Positions 26,227 to 44,474 are shown, counted from the stretch's first letter. The stretch is 64,000 nucleotides of DNA from Chryseobacterium sp. ZHDP1 (GCF_018603435.1 NZ_CP075682.1:2604001-2668000); one strand, 5' to 3'. Translations and numbers: made by a program. The notes: generated by a model not told the origin, from the sequence alone.

Positions 26227-26466
26227 TTTTAACTTTTTTCACCATTTCTTTCCCATCTTTCTGCAATAAAAACAGCTAAAGTTTTATAAGACTTTCCTTT
26301 TGTACAGGGCAAAAATTATAAAATTCCACTACCCTTATCATTAATTTGAATAAACAATTAAAATTATAAGTTATTGATAAATAAATGATAACAATAAAAA
26401 TTTATTGTTAAAAATATTGCATATTAATTTAAAACTTATTAACTTCATTGTACTAAATATTTCACC

Positions 26467-27045
26467 ATGAAAAGATTTAAATTCACTTTAGCTTTGTCTT
26501 TAGCCGCCATTGCTGTATCCGGTAATTTAAGCGCACAGGACACCAACACAGACAATCACACTTTAACGATTTCCGTTCCGGAAGTAGCATTGGTAGACAT
26601 TGAACCTGCTGCCAGTAAAAACATTACTTTAGGATTTACAGCTCCAGTTGAAGCCGGAAACCCAATCGTAGCAAACGCAGCCAATACCACCCTATGGCTT
26701 AATTATTCTTCCATAAAATCTGTAGCAGATCCTACCCGTAATGTTTCTGTGAAATTAAATGCCGTAATTCCCGGCGTCGATATTAATGTAACCGCAGCAG
26801 CTGCAACAGGATCCGGAGCAGGAACTTTAGGAACTCCTTCTGCACAGCTTACATTAAGTACTGCAGACCAAACCATCATTTCAGGAATCGGAAGTGCATA
26901 TACCGGTAACGGAGCCAATAACGGGCATAATCTTACTTACGCTTTAGTTCCCGGAAGTACTCCGGGTGGTGTTGCTGCCTATGCAGATTTAACGGCAGCC
27001 GCCAATACTGTTGCCACCGTTACATATACGATTTCGGACAACTAA
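26467..27045 (+). CDS. Exported small subunit-like protein 1 (pilin-like candidate)
   Basis: 192 residues with a Sec signal (MKRFKFTLALSLAAIAVSG...SAQ). The mature chain is beta-rich and Ala/Thr/Asn/Gly-rich, with TLTISVPEVALVDIEP at the start, GNGANNGHNL near 155 and a C-terminal strand TVTYTISDN. It is clearly paralogous to the protein at 30662-31195. It has no Cys and no T9SS tail. It lies 97 bp upstream of a chaperone-like gene and an usher-like gene. I see no family match; the pilin/substrate role is inferred from size, paralogy and context. Confidence 0.85.
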   Translation: MKRFKFTLALSLAAIAVSGNLSAQDTNTDNHTLTISVPEVALVDIEPAASKNITLGFTAPVEAGNPIVANAANTTLWLNYSSIKSVADPTRNVSVKLNAVIPGVDINVTAAAATGSGAGTLGTPSAQLTLSTADQTIISGIGSAYTGNGANNGHNLTYALVPGSTPGGVAAYADLTAAANTVATVTYTISDN

Positions 27046-27142
27046 CTATTACATTTCCCATATATACAGACAGGAAGAAGTTGTGCCAATTTCTTCTCTG
27101 TTTTGTATAGTCGTTTTTCAAACTTAAAACTTTACATAGTTT

Positions 27143-27943
27143 ATGATAAAGAGTATCCTTCTGTTTTCTGTTTTCCTGATTCAGTTTACTTTCCTGAAAG
27201 CGGGTATTGTAGTTCTGAACGGACTTTCCCATACCTATAAAGTTGAAAACGGAAAAATCTATAAAGGCAAAATAGCTATTGAAAACACAAGCAACCTGCC
27301 GCAAAGTGTAAAATTATTTCTTCAGGATTTCAGTTATCAGTCGGATGGGTCTATTCAATATTCTGCTCCTCATACAAATCTAAAAACCAATGCAGACTGG
27401 ATTAAGATGAACACCAATATGATTGTTCTGAAAGCAAAGGAAACGACAGAGGTTTATTATGAAATTATGGTTCCGGATAGAATTACTGAACCCGGAAGTT
27501 ATTGGAGCGTTATTATTGTGGAACCTATAGAAGAAATAACCCCAAACGATAATAAACAGGGAGTAAATATAACTTCTGTTATCCGGTATGCCATTCAGGT
27601 AATTACTGATCTGAATACGGAAAAGGCAAGACCTGATCTTAAATTCGAAGGGGTAAAAATTGAAAAAGAAAATGGCAGACAGCTTCTGAAAGTTGCCATT
27701 GCCAATAAAGGAAATCTTTACTGCAAACCTATCGTGGTAATTGAAATGTATGATAAAAAGAGCGGACAAAAGGCAGGGACTTTCTCCAGTCAGGCAATGG
27801 GTCTGCTGCCCCAAACATCAAAATCTTTTTACATTGATCTGGAAAAAACTCCTCCGGCTCAGTATAAAGCCGTTCTTATCGCTACAGATGAAGATGAAAA
27901 TTCTTTTGCTCTCAATGTAGAACTCGACGTAAAAAATGATTAA
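27143..27943 (+). CDS. Periplasmic chaperone-like protein with two Ig-like domains
   Basis: 266 residues. Signal peptide MIKSILLFSVFLIQFTFLKA, then a first Ig-like beta-sandwich (about 25-130: SHTYKVENGKIYKGKIAIENTS, NMIVLKAKETTEVYYEIMVPD) and a second (about 150-262: DLKFEGVKIEKENGR...VAIANKGNLYCKPIVVIEMYD). This two-domain layout resembles fimbrial chaperones and the DUF916 class of surface-protein-binding domains; neither is certain. The stop overlaps the usher-like gene by 8 bp. No catalytic site. Confidence 0.82.
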   Translation: MIKSILLFSVFLIQFTFLKAGIVVLNGLSHTYKVENGKIYKGKIAIENTSNLPQSVKLFLQDFSYQSDGSIQYSAPHTNLKTNADWIKMNTNMIVLKAKETTEVYYEIMVPDRITEPGSYWSVIIVEPIEEITPNDNKQGVNITSVIRYAIQVITDLNTEKARPDLKFEGVKIEKENGRQLLKVAIANKGNLYCKPIVVIEMYDKKSGQKAGTFSSQAMGLLPQTSKSFYIDLEKTPPAQYKAVLIATDEDENSFALNVELDVKND

Positions 27944-30665
27944 AATACGTGCATTATATATTTTTACGCTATTTCCGGCATTCCTTTTTTCTCAGACAAA
28001 AAATTTTATTGAAAAAAAGGACAGTCTGCTGCCGGGAAGTATTACTTCTATTCCTTTTACTGTAGAAAATAAATTTTCTGTTCGTACATCATATAATCTT
28101 ACCGTCGAAACTTCCGATCCGAATATTATTCCTATCCTTACGAAAGGAGAAATTGAAATTTCACCAGCAGAGAAAACCATCTATCTTGTTCCTGTAAAAA
28201 TAGCATCTGAAACTCCTCACGGAAAATACGGAATCACTTTGTACGGCTCCGAAAAAAGCACCGGCGAAAGATTTTCAAAGCATTTTGAATTTATAATTTC
28301 AGAAAGCCGAAAACTTTCACTCACTTCATTAAATGCTCCGGAATTTGTGAAGGCGGGAGAAACTATTATTTCTACTTTTCTTTTAAAAAACAATGGAAAC
28401 TTTACAGAAAACCTGATTCTTGAGAGCAAAAATGCAATAATTGATCAAAATACATCACTGATTTTATCAGCCAGTGAACAAAAAATAATTACAGTTTTAA
28501 AAAAAACAAACCCGGAATTAGGTAAAAACGAAATGCAGAATATTATGCTCTCTGTTTATTCTGCAGATAACCCGAAAGAAAATCAGTCTGCTTATACAAG
28601 CGTAAAAATTATTTCCGTAAAACCATCAGAAGAAGATATATTCCACAGACTTCCTGCAGCCTTTTCTCTGGCATTTACCGGAATGCAGAACCGAGGCGAA
28701 TTTCAAAACGGATTTCAGGGAGAAATTTACGGAAAAGGCAGTCTGGATAAAGAAAACAGAAATATTATTGAATTTCATGCGGTGACAAAAAATCCTGTGG
28801 CATTTAATTCTTTCACGAAATATGAGGAATATTTTGTGAATTACAAAAGAGAAAATTTCTTTATTCATCTCGGAGATAAAAATTATTTCTCTTCATTTTT
28901 AACGGAATATGCAAGGTACGGTCGTGGCGCAGAAGTTCTTTATGATACAGAAAAATTAAGTTTCGGAGGCTTTTACAATCATCCCAGATTTTTCCGGGAT
29001 ATTCAGGATGAATTTAATATATACTCAAAAATTAAAATTGCTAAAGAGTCGGAAATTACAGCCGGCTATTTATACAAAATTCCCCGTAAAGATAATTCTT
29101 TATTAAGCTTCTCCGGCTTCAGATTTCATTCGGACGCGCAGCTGCCTTATTTAGCGGGAAAATTCAAATTAAATAAAAGCATTGAAATCTCCGGTGAAAC
29201 GTCTTACAGCAAAACCGGAAAAACTGAAGGAAGTGCTTTTATGCTGCAAACAGTCGCCAATTTTAATAAAATCAGCGGAAATCTTATGTATATGCATTCC
29301 TCTCCAGAATATGCAGGGTACTTTAACAATACAAATACATTTAACGGAAATATTCAATTTCAGATTTTTAATAAAGTGAATATACTTGCCAATTATGTTC
29401 AGGATGCAAAAAACTTTCAGCGCGACACGCTGCTTCTCGCCGCGCCATACCGAAAATATCTACAGTATGGAATTCAGTACAGATACACCAAAAAAGGTTC
29501 TATAACGATCTTCAATGGATTTCAGAGATACGAAGACCGTCTGATTCCAAAGGAATTTGATTATAAGGAACAGTTTTTCAGAATCAGCATGGAACAGCAG
29601 CTGGGAATTTTTCAACTTAATTTTGAAAGTCAGTTTGGCAAAACCAACAACTATCTTCTGAACTTTTCTGGCAATTCAAGTTTTTACACCGCCAATGTAG
29701 GATTTGAAAAATTCAGAACCTCCTTTAATATTTATGGAAGTTATGCTGTTACTTCAAGATATCAGATGCAAAATCAGAAGCAGATGTATTACGGAGTTAG
29801 AATTCTGAGCCGTTTCTCACAAAAAACAAACTTCAGTTTATCTTATCAGAACAATTATATGCCAGAAGAATATTTTGCAGACAGAAATCTTTTTGAATTA
29901 ATATTTCATCAGCAGATCTTTCCGGGACATGAATTTGATCTTTCCGGAAGATATACTTTACAGCGTGGAGAACTGGGCAATAAAGATTTTATCTTCTCTC
30001 TTCGTTATACCGCAAGACTGGATATTCCGACTCAAAAAACAGCAGATTACGCTGCGCTTTACGGAACAATTAACAATTTGGGAGTAAAAAAAGTAGACGG
30101 AATTAGAATTTTACTAGGGCATTATTTATCAGTAACTGATAAAAGCGGAAATTTTGTATTTAAAAATGTAATTCCGGGAAACTATGTTTTAGAGATCGAC
30201 CGTTCTACAGGCGATATCAATGACATTCCGGATATTGATCTTCCCGCCTCAGTAACAATATCCAACAGAGAAAATATCTTTAATTTTGGCTTAACAAGTG
30301 CTTCACAGATTCAGGGAAAAATCGAATATTCTGAAAGTCCGAAACCAGACTTTGTTCATCTGTCTAATAAGAAAAGAGAAAGCATTATGCTTGAAATATC
30401 AAACGGAAATCAGATTTACCGCAAAATAATTGATGTCGGAGAAAATTTTGATTTCACCTATTTGCGGCCGGGAGAATGGAAAGTAAAAGTTTACAGAAAC
30501 GGACTGGACAAAAAGTATAAAATTCCGGTAGATCATTTTGATTTTGTCCTGAAACCTTCAGAAATAAAAACATTAATCATCAATGTTATAAAACAGCAAT
30601 CGGAAATAAAATTTCAGCAGGAGCCAATTAAAGTAACTTATAACGAATTCAGAAAAAAGAAATGA
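27936..30665 (+). CDS. Large outer-membrane usher-like protein
   Basis: 909 residues. Signal peptide MIKIRALYIFTLFPAFLFSQ; two NEW3/Ig-like domains (about 20-215: PGSITSIPFTVENKFSVRTSYNLTVE, VKAGETIISTFLLKNNGNFTENL); then a long beta-barrel region (about 225-680) with dense amphipathic strands (FGGFYNHPRFFRDIQDEFNIY, ITIFNGFQRYEDRLIPKEF). Two C-terminal beta-sandwich domains follow: a CarboxypepD_reg-like (about 700-780, VDGIRILLGHYLSVTDKSGNFVFKNVIPGNYVLEID) and a last domain (about 790-885). The order NTD-barrel-CTD1-CTD2 matches ushers, though I cannot claim sequence homology. It overlaps the chaperone-like gene upstream (8 bp) and the small-subunit gene downstream (4 bp). Confidence 0.82.
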   Translation: MIKIRALYIFTLFPAFLFSQTKNFIEKKDSLLPGSITSIPFTVENKFSVRTSYNLTVETSDPNIIPILTKGEIEISPAEKTIYLVPVKIASETPHGKYGITLYGSEKSTGERFSKHFEFIISESRKLSLTSLNAPEFVKAGETIISTFLLKNNGNFTENLILESKNAIIDQNTSLILSASEQKIITVLKKTNPELGKNEMQNIMLSVYSADNPKENQSAYTSVKIISVKPSEEDIFHRLPAAFSLAFTGMQNRGEFQNGFQGEIYGKGSLDKENRNIIEFHAVTKNPVAFNSFTKYEEYFVNYKRENFFIHLGDKNYFSSFLTEYARYGRGAEVLYDTEKLSFGGFYNHPRFFRDIQDEFNIYSKIKIAKESEITAGYLYKIPRKDNSLLSFSGFRFHSDAQLPYLAGKFKLNKSIEISGETSYSKTGKTEGSAFMLQTVANFNKISGNLMYMHSSPEYAGYFNNTNTFNGNIQFQIFNKVNILANYVQDAKNFQRDTLLLAAPYRKYLQYGIQYRYTKKGSITIFNGFQRYEDRLIPKEFDYKEQFFRISMEQQLGIFQLNFESQFGKTNNYLLNFSGNSSFYTANVGFEKFRTSFNIYGSYAVTSRYQMQNQKQMYYGVRILSRFSQKTNFSLSYQNNYMPEEYFADRNLFELIFHQQIFPGHEFDLSGRYTLQRGELGNKDFIFSLRYTARLDIPTQKTADYAALYGTINNLGVKKVDGIRILLGHYLSVTDKSGNFVFKNVIPGNYVLEIDRSTGDINDIPDIDLPASVTISNRENIFNFGLTSASQIQGKIEYSESPKPDFVHLSNKKRESIMLEISNGNQIYRKIIDVGENFDFTYLRPGEWKVKVYRNGLDKKYKIPVDHFDFVLKPSEIKTLIINVIKQQSEIKFQQEPIKVTYNEFRKKK

Positions 30666-31195
30666 AGCATTCAGTATCTATATTTTTAATTTTTCTTACA
30701 TTATCCTGCAAGATATTTTCTCAAACATCAGGAAACCGAAGTGTTGCCATTAGTCTGCCTGTAGTAACACTTATGGATATTGAACCTTCCGGAGCAATTA
30801 GTTTAAACTACACCGCACCTTCCGAAGCCGGAAATGCTGTAACAGCACCTGCAAGTAATTCTTCAAAATGGATCAATTATACATCTGCAATTGCTCCTTC
30901 TGGATTAGCACGCAGAATTACGGCATCTGTTAACCAAACTATTCCCGGTATCGACATTAAAATTATGGCAGCCGTTGCAACAGGATCAGGCGGAGGAACG
31001 CTGGGAGTACCTTCTCCTCAGATTACACTTACAACATCAGCTCAAACCATAATAAGCGGAATCGGCGGTGCATTTACAGGAAACGGAGCAAATAACGGGC
31101 ATCAGCTGATCATAACCCTTGGAATTAACAACTATTCTAACTTAGATGCCAGATCAAACACACCGGTCATCATTACTTATACGATAACAGAATAA
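30662..31195 (+). CDS. Exported small subunit-like protein 2, paralogue of protein 1
   Basis: 177 residues. Signal peptide MKHSVSIFLIFLTLSCKIFSQ. The mature part follows protein 1 closely: ISLPVVTLMDIEP, NYTAPSEAGNAV, TIPGIDIKI, VATGSGGGTLGVPSPQITL, GNGANNGHQL, and the C-terminal strand VIITYTITE. The start codon overlaps the usher-like stop (ATGA), so it is translationally coupled. Probably an exported substrate or subunit of this system. Confidence 0.85.
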   Translation: MKHSVSIFLIFLTLSCKIFSQTSGNRSVAISLPVVTLMDIEPSGAISLNYTAPSEAGNAVTAPASNSSKWINYTSAIAPSGLARRITASVNQTIPGIDIKIMAAVATGSGGGTLGVPSPQITLTTSAQTIISGIGGAFTGNGANNGHQLIITLGINNYSNLDARSNTPVIITYTITE

Positions 31196-31202
31196 AGAAA
31201 AA

Positions 31203-31715
31203 ATGATGTATTTACAGAAATTTATTATTAAAAATATTTTCATTGTGATTATGATTGTATTTTCTCAGTTACAATCACAACGTACATTAACTGTAGGCGG
31301 AACAAATTGGACGGTTACAATTCCATCTATAACTGAAGCAGGAGATAATTACGCCGGAACTTACGAAAGTTCTACAAGCCAAATTATTCTGGCTGCAAGC
31401 GTTCCCTTATTGTTAACCAATGGTAAAGTAAGCATGCACTATATTGCCAATCCTATATGGAATTCTAATCTTATTTTAAGCGCAAAACGAACCGGAGACG
31501 GAACTACAACCTGCGTTGCATGCTCAATTTCCGGCGGTACAACCTATACCATCATTCCACCAACGGCGGATATAGAACTATTTAGAATTACAGCTGTACT
31601 GTCGTTAGCCTCCTATTCCAATATTCCAGTACAATTACAGCTTTCCGGAGTATCTGTTACACTTCCTGCTACAAGCTATAACAGCCAGATTATCTTTACA
31701 ATAAGCGACTTATAA
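31203..31715 (+). CDS. Exported small subunit-like protein 3
   Basis: 170 residues, starting 7 bp after protein 2. The signal sequence includes FIIKNIFIVIMIVFSQLQSQ. The mature part (RTLTVGGTNWTVTIPSITEAGDNYAGTYES...) is beta-rich and has a Cys pair in TTCVACSISGG. Overall similarity to proteins 1 and 2 is low, but it ends with the same kind of strand (IIFTISDL). It may be a tip adhesin or accessory subunit. This is the last gene before the rRNA operon. Confidence 0.8.
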   Translation: MMYLQKFIIKNIFIVIMIVFSQLQSQRTLTVGGTNWTVTIPSITEAGDNYAGTYESSTSQIILAASVPLLLTNGKVSMHYIANPIWNSNLILSAKRTGDGTTTCVACSISGGTTYTIIPPTADIELFRITAVLSLASYSNIPVQLQLSGVSVTLPATSYNSQIIFTISDL

Positions 31716-31736
31716 TTTCAATAAAATAATTTTATT

Positions 31737-31854
31737 TTCATGAGCTTTATCCCGTTATCCACTGTATCTTTCGAGTTGCGGACTCCGCTTAGCTCCGCCC
31801 GCAACCCAAAAGGATTGTGTTTCTATCGTGGCTGAGTAATGAGTAATGAGTAAT
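31737..31854. repeat. rrn-flanking repeat, copy 1, with (GAGTAAT)3
   Basis: Starts TTCATGA, then contains a stem around GTTGCGG / CCGCAAC and an A/T-rich tail. Three tandem GAGTAAT units lie at 31834-31854. The same sequence precedes the second operon (38770-38892) with four units. The remaining stretch to 32036 is a T-rich low-complexity linker that differs between the copies and has no gene. Confidence 0.7.
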
Positions 31855-32039
31855 GAAAGATAATTGATAATTGATGAATGATGATTGACTATATCCTGGG
31901 GCTTCTTTACTTTTTACGTTTACTTTTTACTTTCACTTGTTCTTGTTTTTTTACTTGGCTCTTTTCCCTTTTTACTTTTTCCTTTTCACTTGGCTCTTTG
32001 GTTCTTCCCTGAAGTTATTCTTTGAGTTATGGGCATAAA

Positions 32040-32073
32040 AAAAGTCTCATAGAATAAATTCTATGAGACTTTT
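32040..32073 (-). terminator. rRNA operon terminator, copy 1
   Basis: Nearly 16-bp perfect stem around AAGTCTCATAGAA / TTCTATGAGACTT with A-run on the left (T-run on the minus strand), 10 bp beyond the 5S 3' end. Confidence 0.9.
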
Positions 32074-32082
32074 AAATAAAAA

Positions 32083-32190
<108 letters not shown>

Positions 32191-32353
32191 GGTTGTATAT
32201 AGCTGTTGGCTATTGGCTTATTGCCATTGGCCATTCGCTTTTTATCGGTAAATTTCATCACAAAGGCAAAACCAGTGTTGCACTTATAAATACTTAAGCT
32301 AAGTTATGATAAGCATGATTGCTCATTACCTATTACTCATTACTTATGAATAG

Positions 32354-35111
<2,758 letters not shown>

Positions 35112-35262
35112 ATTTTTAGGTTACTCAAGCACTTATAAGTGCTCGGTTTTCTCTTTGTGATGTCTTTACCGTTAATGTCAATGATCTTAATTCTACTTCT
35201 GATCTAATTCGCAAATATTGTTTTTGGCTCTATCTGCTTTTTTAAAATTAAACCATCTATGA

Positions 35263-35339
35263 TGGTGGAGAATAAGGGAGTCGAACCCTTGACCTCCTGC
35301 GTGCAAGGCAGGCGCTCTAGCCAGCTGAGCTAATTCCCC
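35263..35339 (-). tRNA. tRNA-Ala (TGC)
   Basis: Cloverleaf on the minus strand from GGGGAATTAGCTCAG to the encoded CCA. The anticodon loop is TTGCACG, giving TGC. Acceptor GGGGAAT pairs with ATTCTCC (one G-T). Confidence 0.95.
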
Positions 35340-35422
35340 CTCTAGGTGCTGTTGGCTTCTTGCTAATTGCTGTTGACTTTTTTGCCATCAGCCATAAGCG
35401 ATTTGCCAGCCGCCTTAATTAG

Positions 35423-35496
35423 TAGTCTCGGGCAGGCTCGAACTGCCGACCTCTACATTATCAGTGTAGCGCTCTAACCAGCTGAGCTACGAGACT
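35423..35496 (-). tRNA. tRNA-Ile (GAT)
   Basis: Cloverleaf on the minus strand with acceptor AGTCTCG / CGAGACT and anticodon loop CTGATAA (GAT). Unlike its Ala neighbour, it has no encoded CCA. Confidence 0.95.
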
Positions 35497-35690
35497 TTGT
35501 ATGAGTAATGGGTGATGAGTTATAAGTAATATACTTTTTCCCATTCTTCATTTCTCAATCTCTTTCCCTTTTACTAATTTCTAGTGGGTGTGTATTATGA
35601 TATATCAACCAAATAAAAAACTAAAGCTTTACTTTAAGTAAGTACTTTGTACTTGCGTACTAATTTTGTTTTTCGTCTTTAAGACGCTCT

Positions 35691-37210
<1,520 letters not shown>

Positions 37211-37346
37211 GTTTGTCTGACTCACTCAAAGTTTTGACGCTTTAGTTTTTCCTTACTTGGTTGTTATATTGTATGTCAATGATCTTCATTTCTTCCGCTT
37301 CCTACAAAACTCAGTATCTGTCGTTTTCGTTTCGTATTTGCGAGTG

Positions 37347-37378
37347 CAAAAGTAATAACTTATTTTGATTTGACCAAA
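37347..37378 (-). promoter_or_regulatory. rrn promoter, proximal (copy 1)
   Basis: Minus strand: TTTG (37375-37378), 20-bp spacer, TACTTTTG (37347-37354). Fits TTTG-N19-21-TAnnTTTG. Confidence 0.65.
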
Positions 37379-37473
37379 TGTTTTTCAAGAAAATTTTAAA
37401 GTTTTTTCTGTAACCTTAACCCCTCTCTAAACACTCAATCTATACTCTCCTGCGCTCCCCCGTTTAGGGACTG

Positions 37474-37504
37474 CAAAGATACAAATCTTTTTCATTCCCG
37501 CAAA
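37474..37504 (-). promoter_or_regulatory. rrn promoter, middle (copy 1)
   Basis: Minus strand: TTTG (37501-37504), 19-bp spacer, TATCTTTG (37474-37481). Exact consensus. Confidence 0.75.
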
Positions 37505-37663
37505 TCTTATTTTATATTTTTTAAAAAAAAGTTTAAAATAAAAGCCGCTTCAATCTGTAGCTTTAAAAAGACTTTTACCGTCTTCCCTCAGGATTCATTA
37601 AGTAATATTGCTTAGCTAAAAGCTCTTCTGCGCTTACTGATTCTCTATCGTTTTTCAGTGGGG

Positions 37664-37696
37664 CAAAGATAGGGGCTTTATTCCTTACAATCCAAC
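37664..37696 (-). promoter_or_regulatory. rrn promoter, distal (copy 1)
   Basis: Minus strand: GTTG (37693-37696), 21-bp spacer, TATCTTTG (37664-37671). The -7 box is in the duplicated DNA, whereas the -33 box lies outside it. Confidence 0.6.
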
Positions 37697-38769
37697 TTTT
37701 GTTAACATAAATTTCATCTTTAATTCATATTTAATCCTAAAGCACTGAGTGACTGGGAGAATAATTTCTGTAATTTTAAACCATTGTTTGGTTTGCCGAT
37801 GGAAAAAGCGGAAGAAGAGAAGTAAAAAAAGTCTTTTTCAACAAAGCAATTGGATTATTGAAGAGGAAAAATTCAATTCCTGAAAAGATCATGTCGTTCT
37901 GCTCAGCAACAACAGCGTCTTTTTTATTTAAAAAAAGTTTATTAAATAAAGAATAATTGAGCTAATTCAGTTTTTAAAGTTATGTATGTAGTTTTATTTT
38001 AAGAAGCATTCCTATATAAAATCATTCATATCATCATTTTACATAGTATCAAACAGATATAAGAAACGCAGTTACATAAACTTTTTAAGTAACTCATTTG
38101 ATAAGAAGAAGAATTTTAATAAGGAAACATAGGAATATTGGGAAAAAGGAAGGTTTAGCGTATTTCTTATTGAAACCGGATACAGCAACTTGCTCCGTCT
38201 TGCCGTAGAATAAAATTTTTGAGTTATTATGAAGTTAAGAATAATAATGTCATTTATTTTTGAAGTTTTTCTTAACAAAATAATTCCGAATGGTACAAAA
38301 TACAATGTCTAAGTTCAGACCATCATATTGATTAGTTCGATAATATTATTATCCGGCAAAATCATACTTAAAAGAAAAATGTAAATCCAAAAAATTGGCA
38401 GTCTAAAATTATTAAAGAGTTATACAAATTGCTTTAAATAATGTTACCTGATCCAGAATATTTTTAAATAAATACTTTTATTCAAATTTTAGAATATATG
38501 TCTGTCTGTACTTTTATTGAAAGTTGGTACTATGAATGAAAAGATCACAATAGTTTTAAAATCTTTGATTTTTATTCTTTGGACGGCTAAGATCATTCTG
38601 GAAATTTGCTGTATTATTATCTTTTATATCTTTTGTGTTAATTCTGAATTAGTTTAAACATTATAACAAATATGGTAAAACGTATAAATGTTAAGAATAA
38701 AAATAATTAATCAAAAACTGAAAATATAAAAAAGCCATGATGAATACCTATAGGTGAAGTTCTTTCTAT
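37697..38769. other. Gene-free unique spacer between the two rRNA operons
   Basis: About 1.07 kb, AT-rich, unique to this place. Both strands lack a credible gene; the longest open frame (38072-38305, minus) has no signal, motif or start context. I see no tRNA, no transposon end and no clear RNA structure. It might contain decayed coding sequence, but I could not recognise any. Confidence 0.6.
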
Positions 38770-38892
38770 TCATGAACTTTTCCCGCTATCCACTGTATCT
38801 TTTGGGTTGCGGACTCCGCTTAGCTCCGCCCGCAACCCAAAAGGATTGTGTTTCTATCGTGGCTGAGTAATGAGTAATGAGTAATGAGTAAT
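38770..38892. repeat. rrn-flanking repeat, copy 2, with (GAGTAAT)4
   Basis: Same sequence as 31737-31854 with some point changes and four GAGTAAT units (38865-38892). It is followed by a diverged T-rich linker to about 39037, without a gene. Confidence 0.7.
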
Positions 38893-39040
38893 GAAAGATA
38901 ATTGATAATTGATGAATGATGATTGACTATATCCTGGGGTTTCTTTCCTTATTACTTTTTACTTCTTCCTTTTTCCTTTTAACTTTATTCTTTTTTCCCT
39001 GACTCTTACTTAGGGGTATTATCTGGGGTATGGGCATAAA

Positions 39041-39074
39041 AAAAGTCTCATAGAATAAATTCTATGAGACTTTT
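39041..39074 (-). terminator. rRNA operon terminator, copy 2
   Basis: Identical to the hairpin at 32040-32073. Confidence 0.9.
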
Positions 39075-39083
39075 AAATAAAAA

Positions 39084-39191
<108 letters not shown>

Positions 39192-39354
39192 GGTTGTATA
39201 TAGCTGTTGGCTATTGGCTTATTGCCATTGGCCATTCGCTTTTTATCGGTAAATTTCATCACAAAGGCAAAACCAGTGTTGCACTTATAAATACTTAAGC
39301 TAAGTTATGATAAGCATGATTGCTCATTACCTATTACTCATTACTTATGAATAG

Positions 39355-42112
<2,758 letters not shown>

Positions 42113-42263
42113 ATTTTTAGGTTACTCAAGCACTTATAAGTGCTCGGTTTTCTCTTTGTGATGTCTTTACCGTTAATGTCAATGATCTTAATTCTACTTC
42201 TGATCTAATTCGCAAATATTGTTTTTGGCTCTATCTGCTTTTTTAAAATTAAACCATCTATGA

Positions 42264-42340
42264 TGGTGGAGAATAAGGGAGTCGAACCCTTGACCTCCTG
42301 CGTGCAAGGCAGGCGCTCTAGCCAGCTGAGCTAATTCCCC
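42264..42340 (-). tRNA. tRNA-Ala (TGC), copy 2
   Basis: Same sequence as 35263-35339, with encoded CCA. Confidence 0.95.
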
Positions 42341-42423
42341 CTCTAGGTGCTGTTGGCTTCTTGCTAATTGCTGTTGACTTTTTTGCCATCAGCCATAAGC
42401 GATTTGCCAGCCGCCTTAATTAG

Positions 42424-42497
42424 TAGTCTCGGGCAGGCTCGAACTGCCGACCTCTACATTATCAGTGTAGCGCTCTAACCAGCTGAGCTACGAGACT
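42424..42497 (-). tRNA. tRNA-Ile (GAT), copy 2
   Basis: Same sequence as 35423-35496, without encoded CCA. Confidence 0.95.
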
Positions 42498-42691
42498 TTG
42501 TATGAGTAATGGGTGATGAGTTATAAGTAATATACTTTTTCCCATTCTTCATTTCTCAATCTCTTTCCCTTTTACTAATTTCTAGTGGGTGTGTATTATG
42601 ATATATCAACCAAATAAAAAACTAAAGCTTTACTTTAAGTAAGTACTTTGTACTTGCGTACTAATTTTGTTTTTCGTCTTTAAGACGCTCT

Positions 42692-44211
<1,520 letters not shown>

Positions 44212-44347
44212 GTTTGTCTGACTCACTCAAAGTTTTGACGCTTTAGTTTTTCCTTACTTGGTTGTTATATTGTATGTCAATGATCTTCATTTCTTCCGCT
44301 TCCTACAAAACTCAGTATCTGTCGTTTTCGTTTCGTATTTGCGAGTG

Positions 44348-44379
44348 CAAAAGTAATAACTTATTTTGATTTGACCAAA
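44348..44379 (-). promoter_or_regulatory. rrn promoter, proximal (copy 2)
   Basis: Same as 37347-37378: TTTG-N20-TACTTTTG. Confidence 0.65.
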
Positions 44380-44474
44380 TGTTTTTCAAGAAAATTTTAA
44401 AGTTTTTTCTGTAACCTTAACCCCTCTCTAAACACTCAATCTATACTCTCCTGCGCTCCCCCGTTTAGGGACTG

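Noticed and set aside
38072..38305. 77-codon minus-strand open frame between the rRNA operons
   Set aside because: No motif, no signal and no promoter or terminator pattern; the composition is AT-driven. Treated as non-coding spacer.
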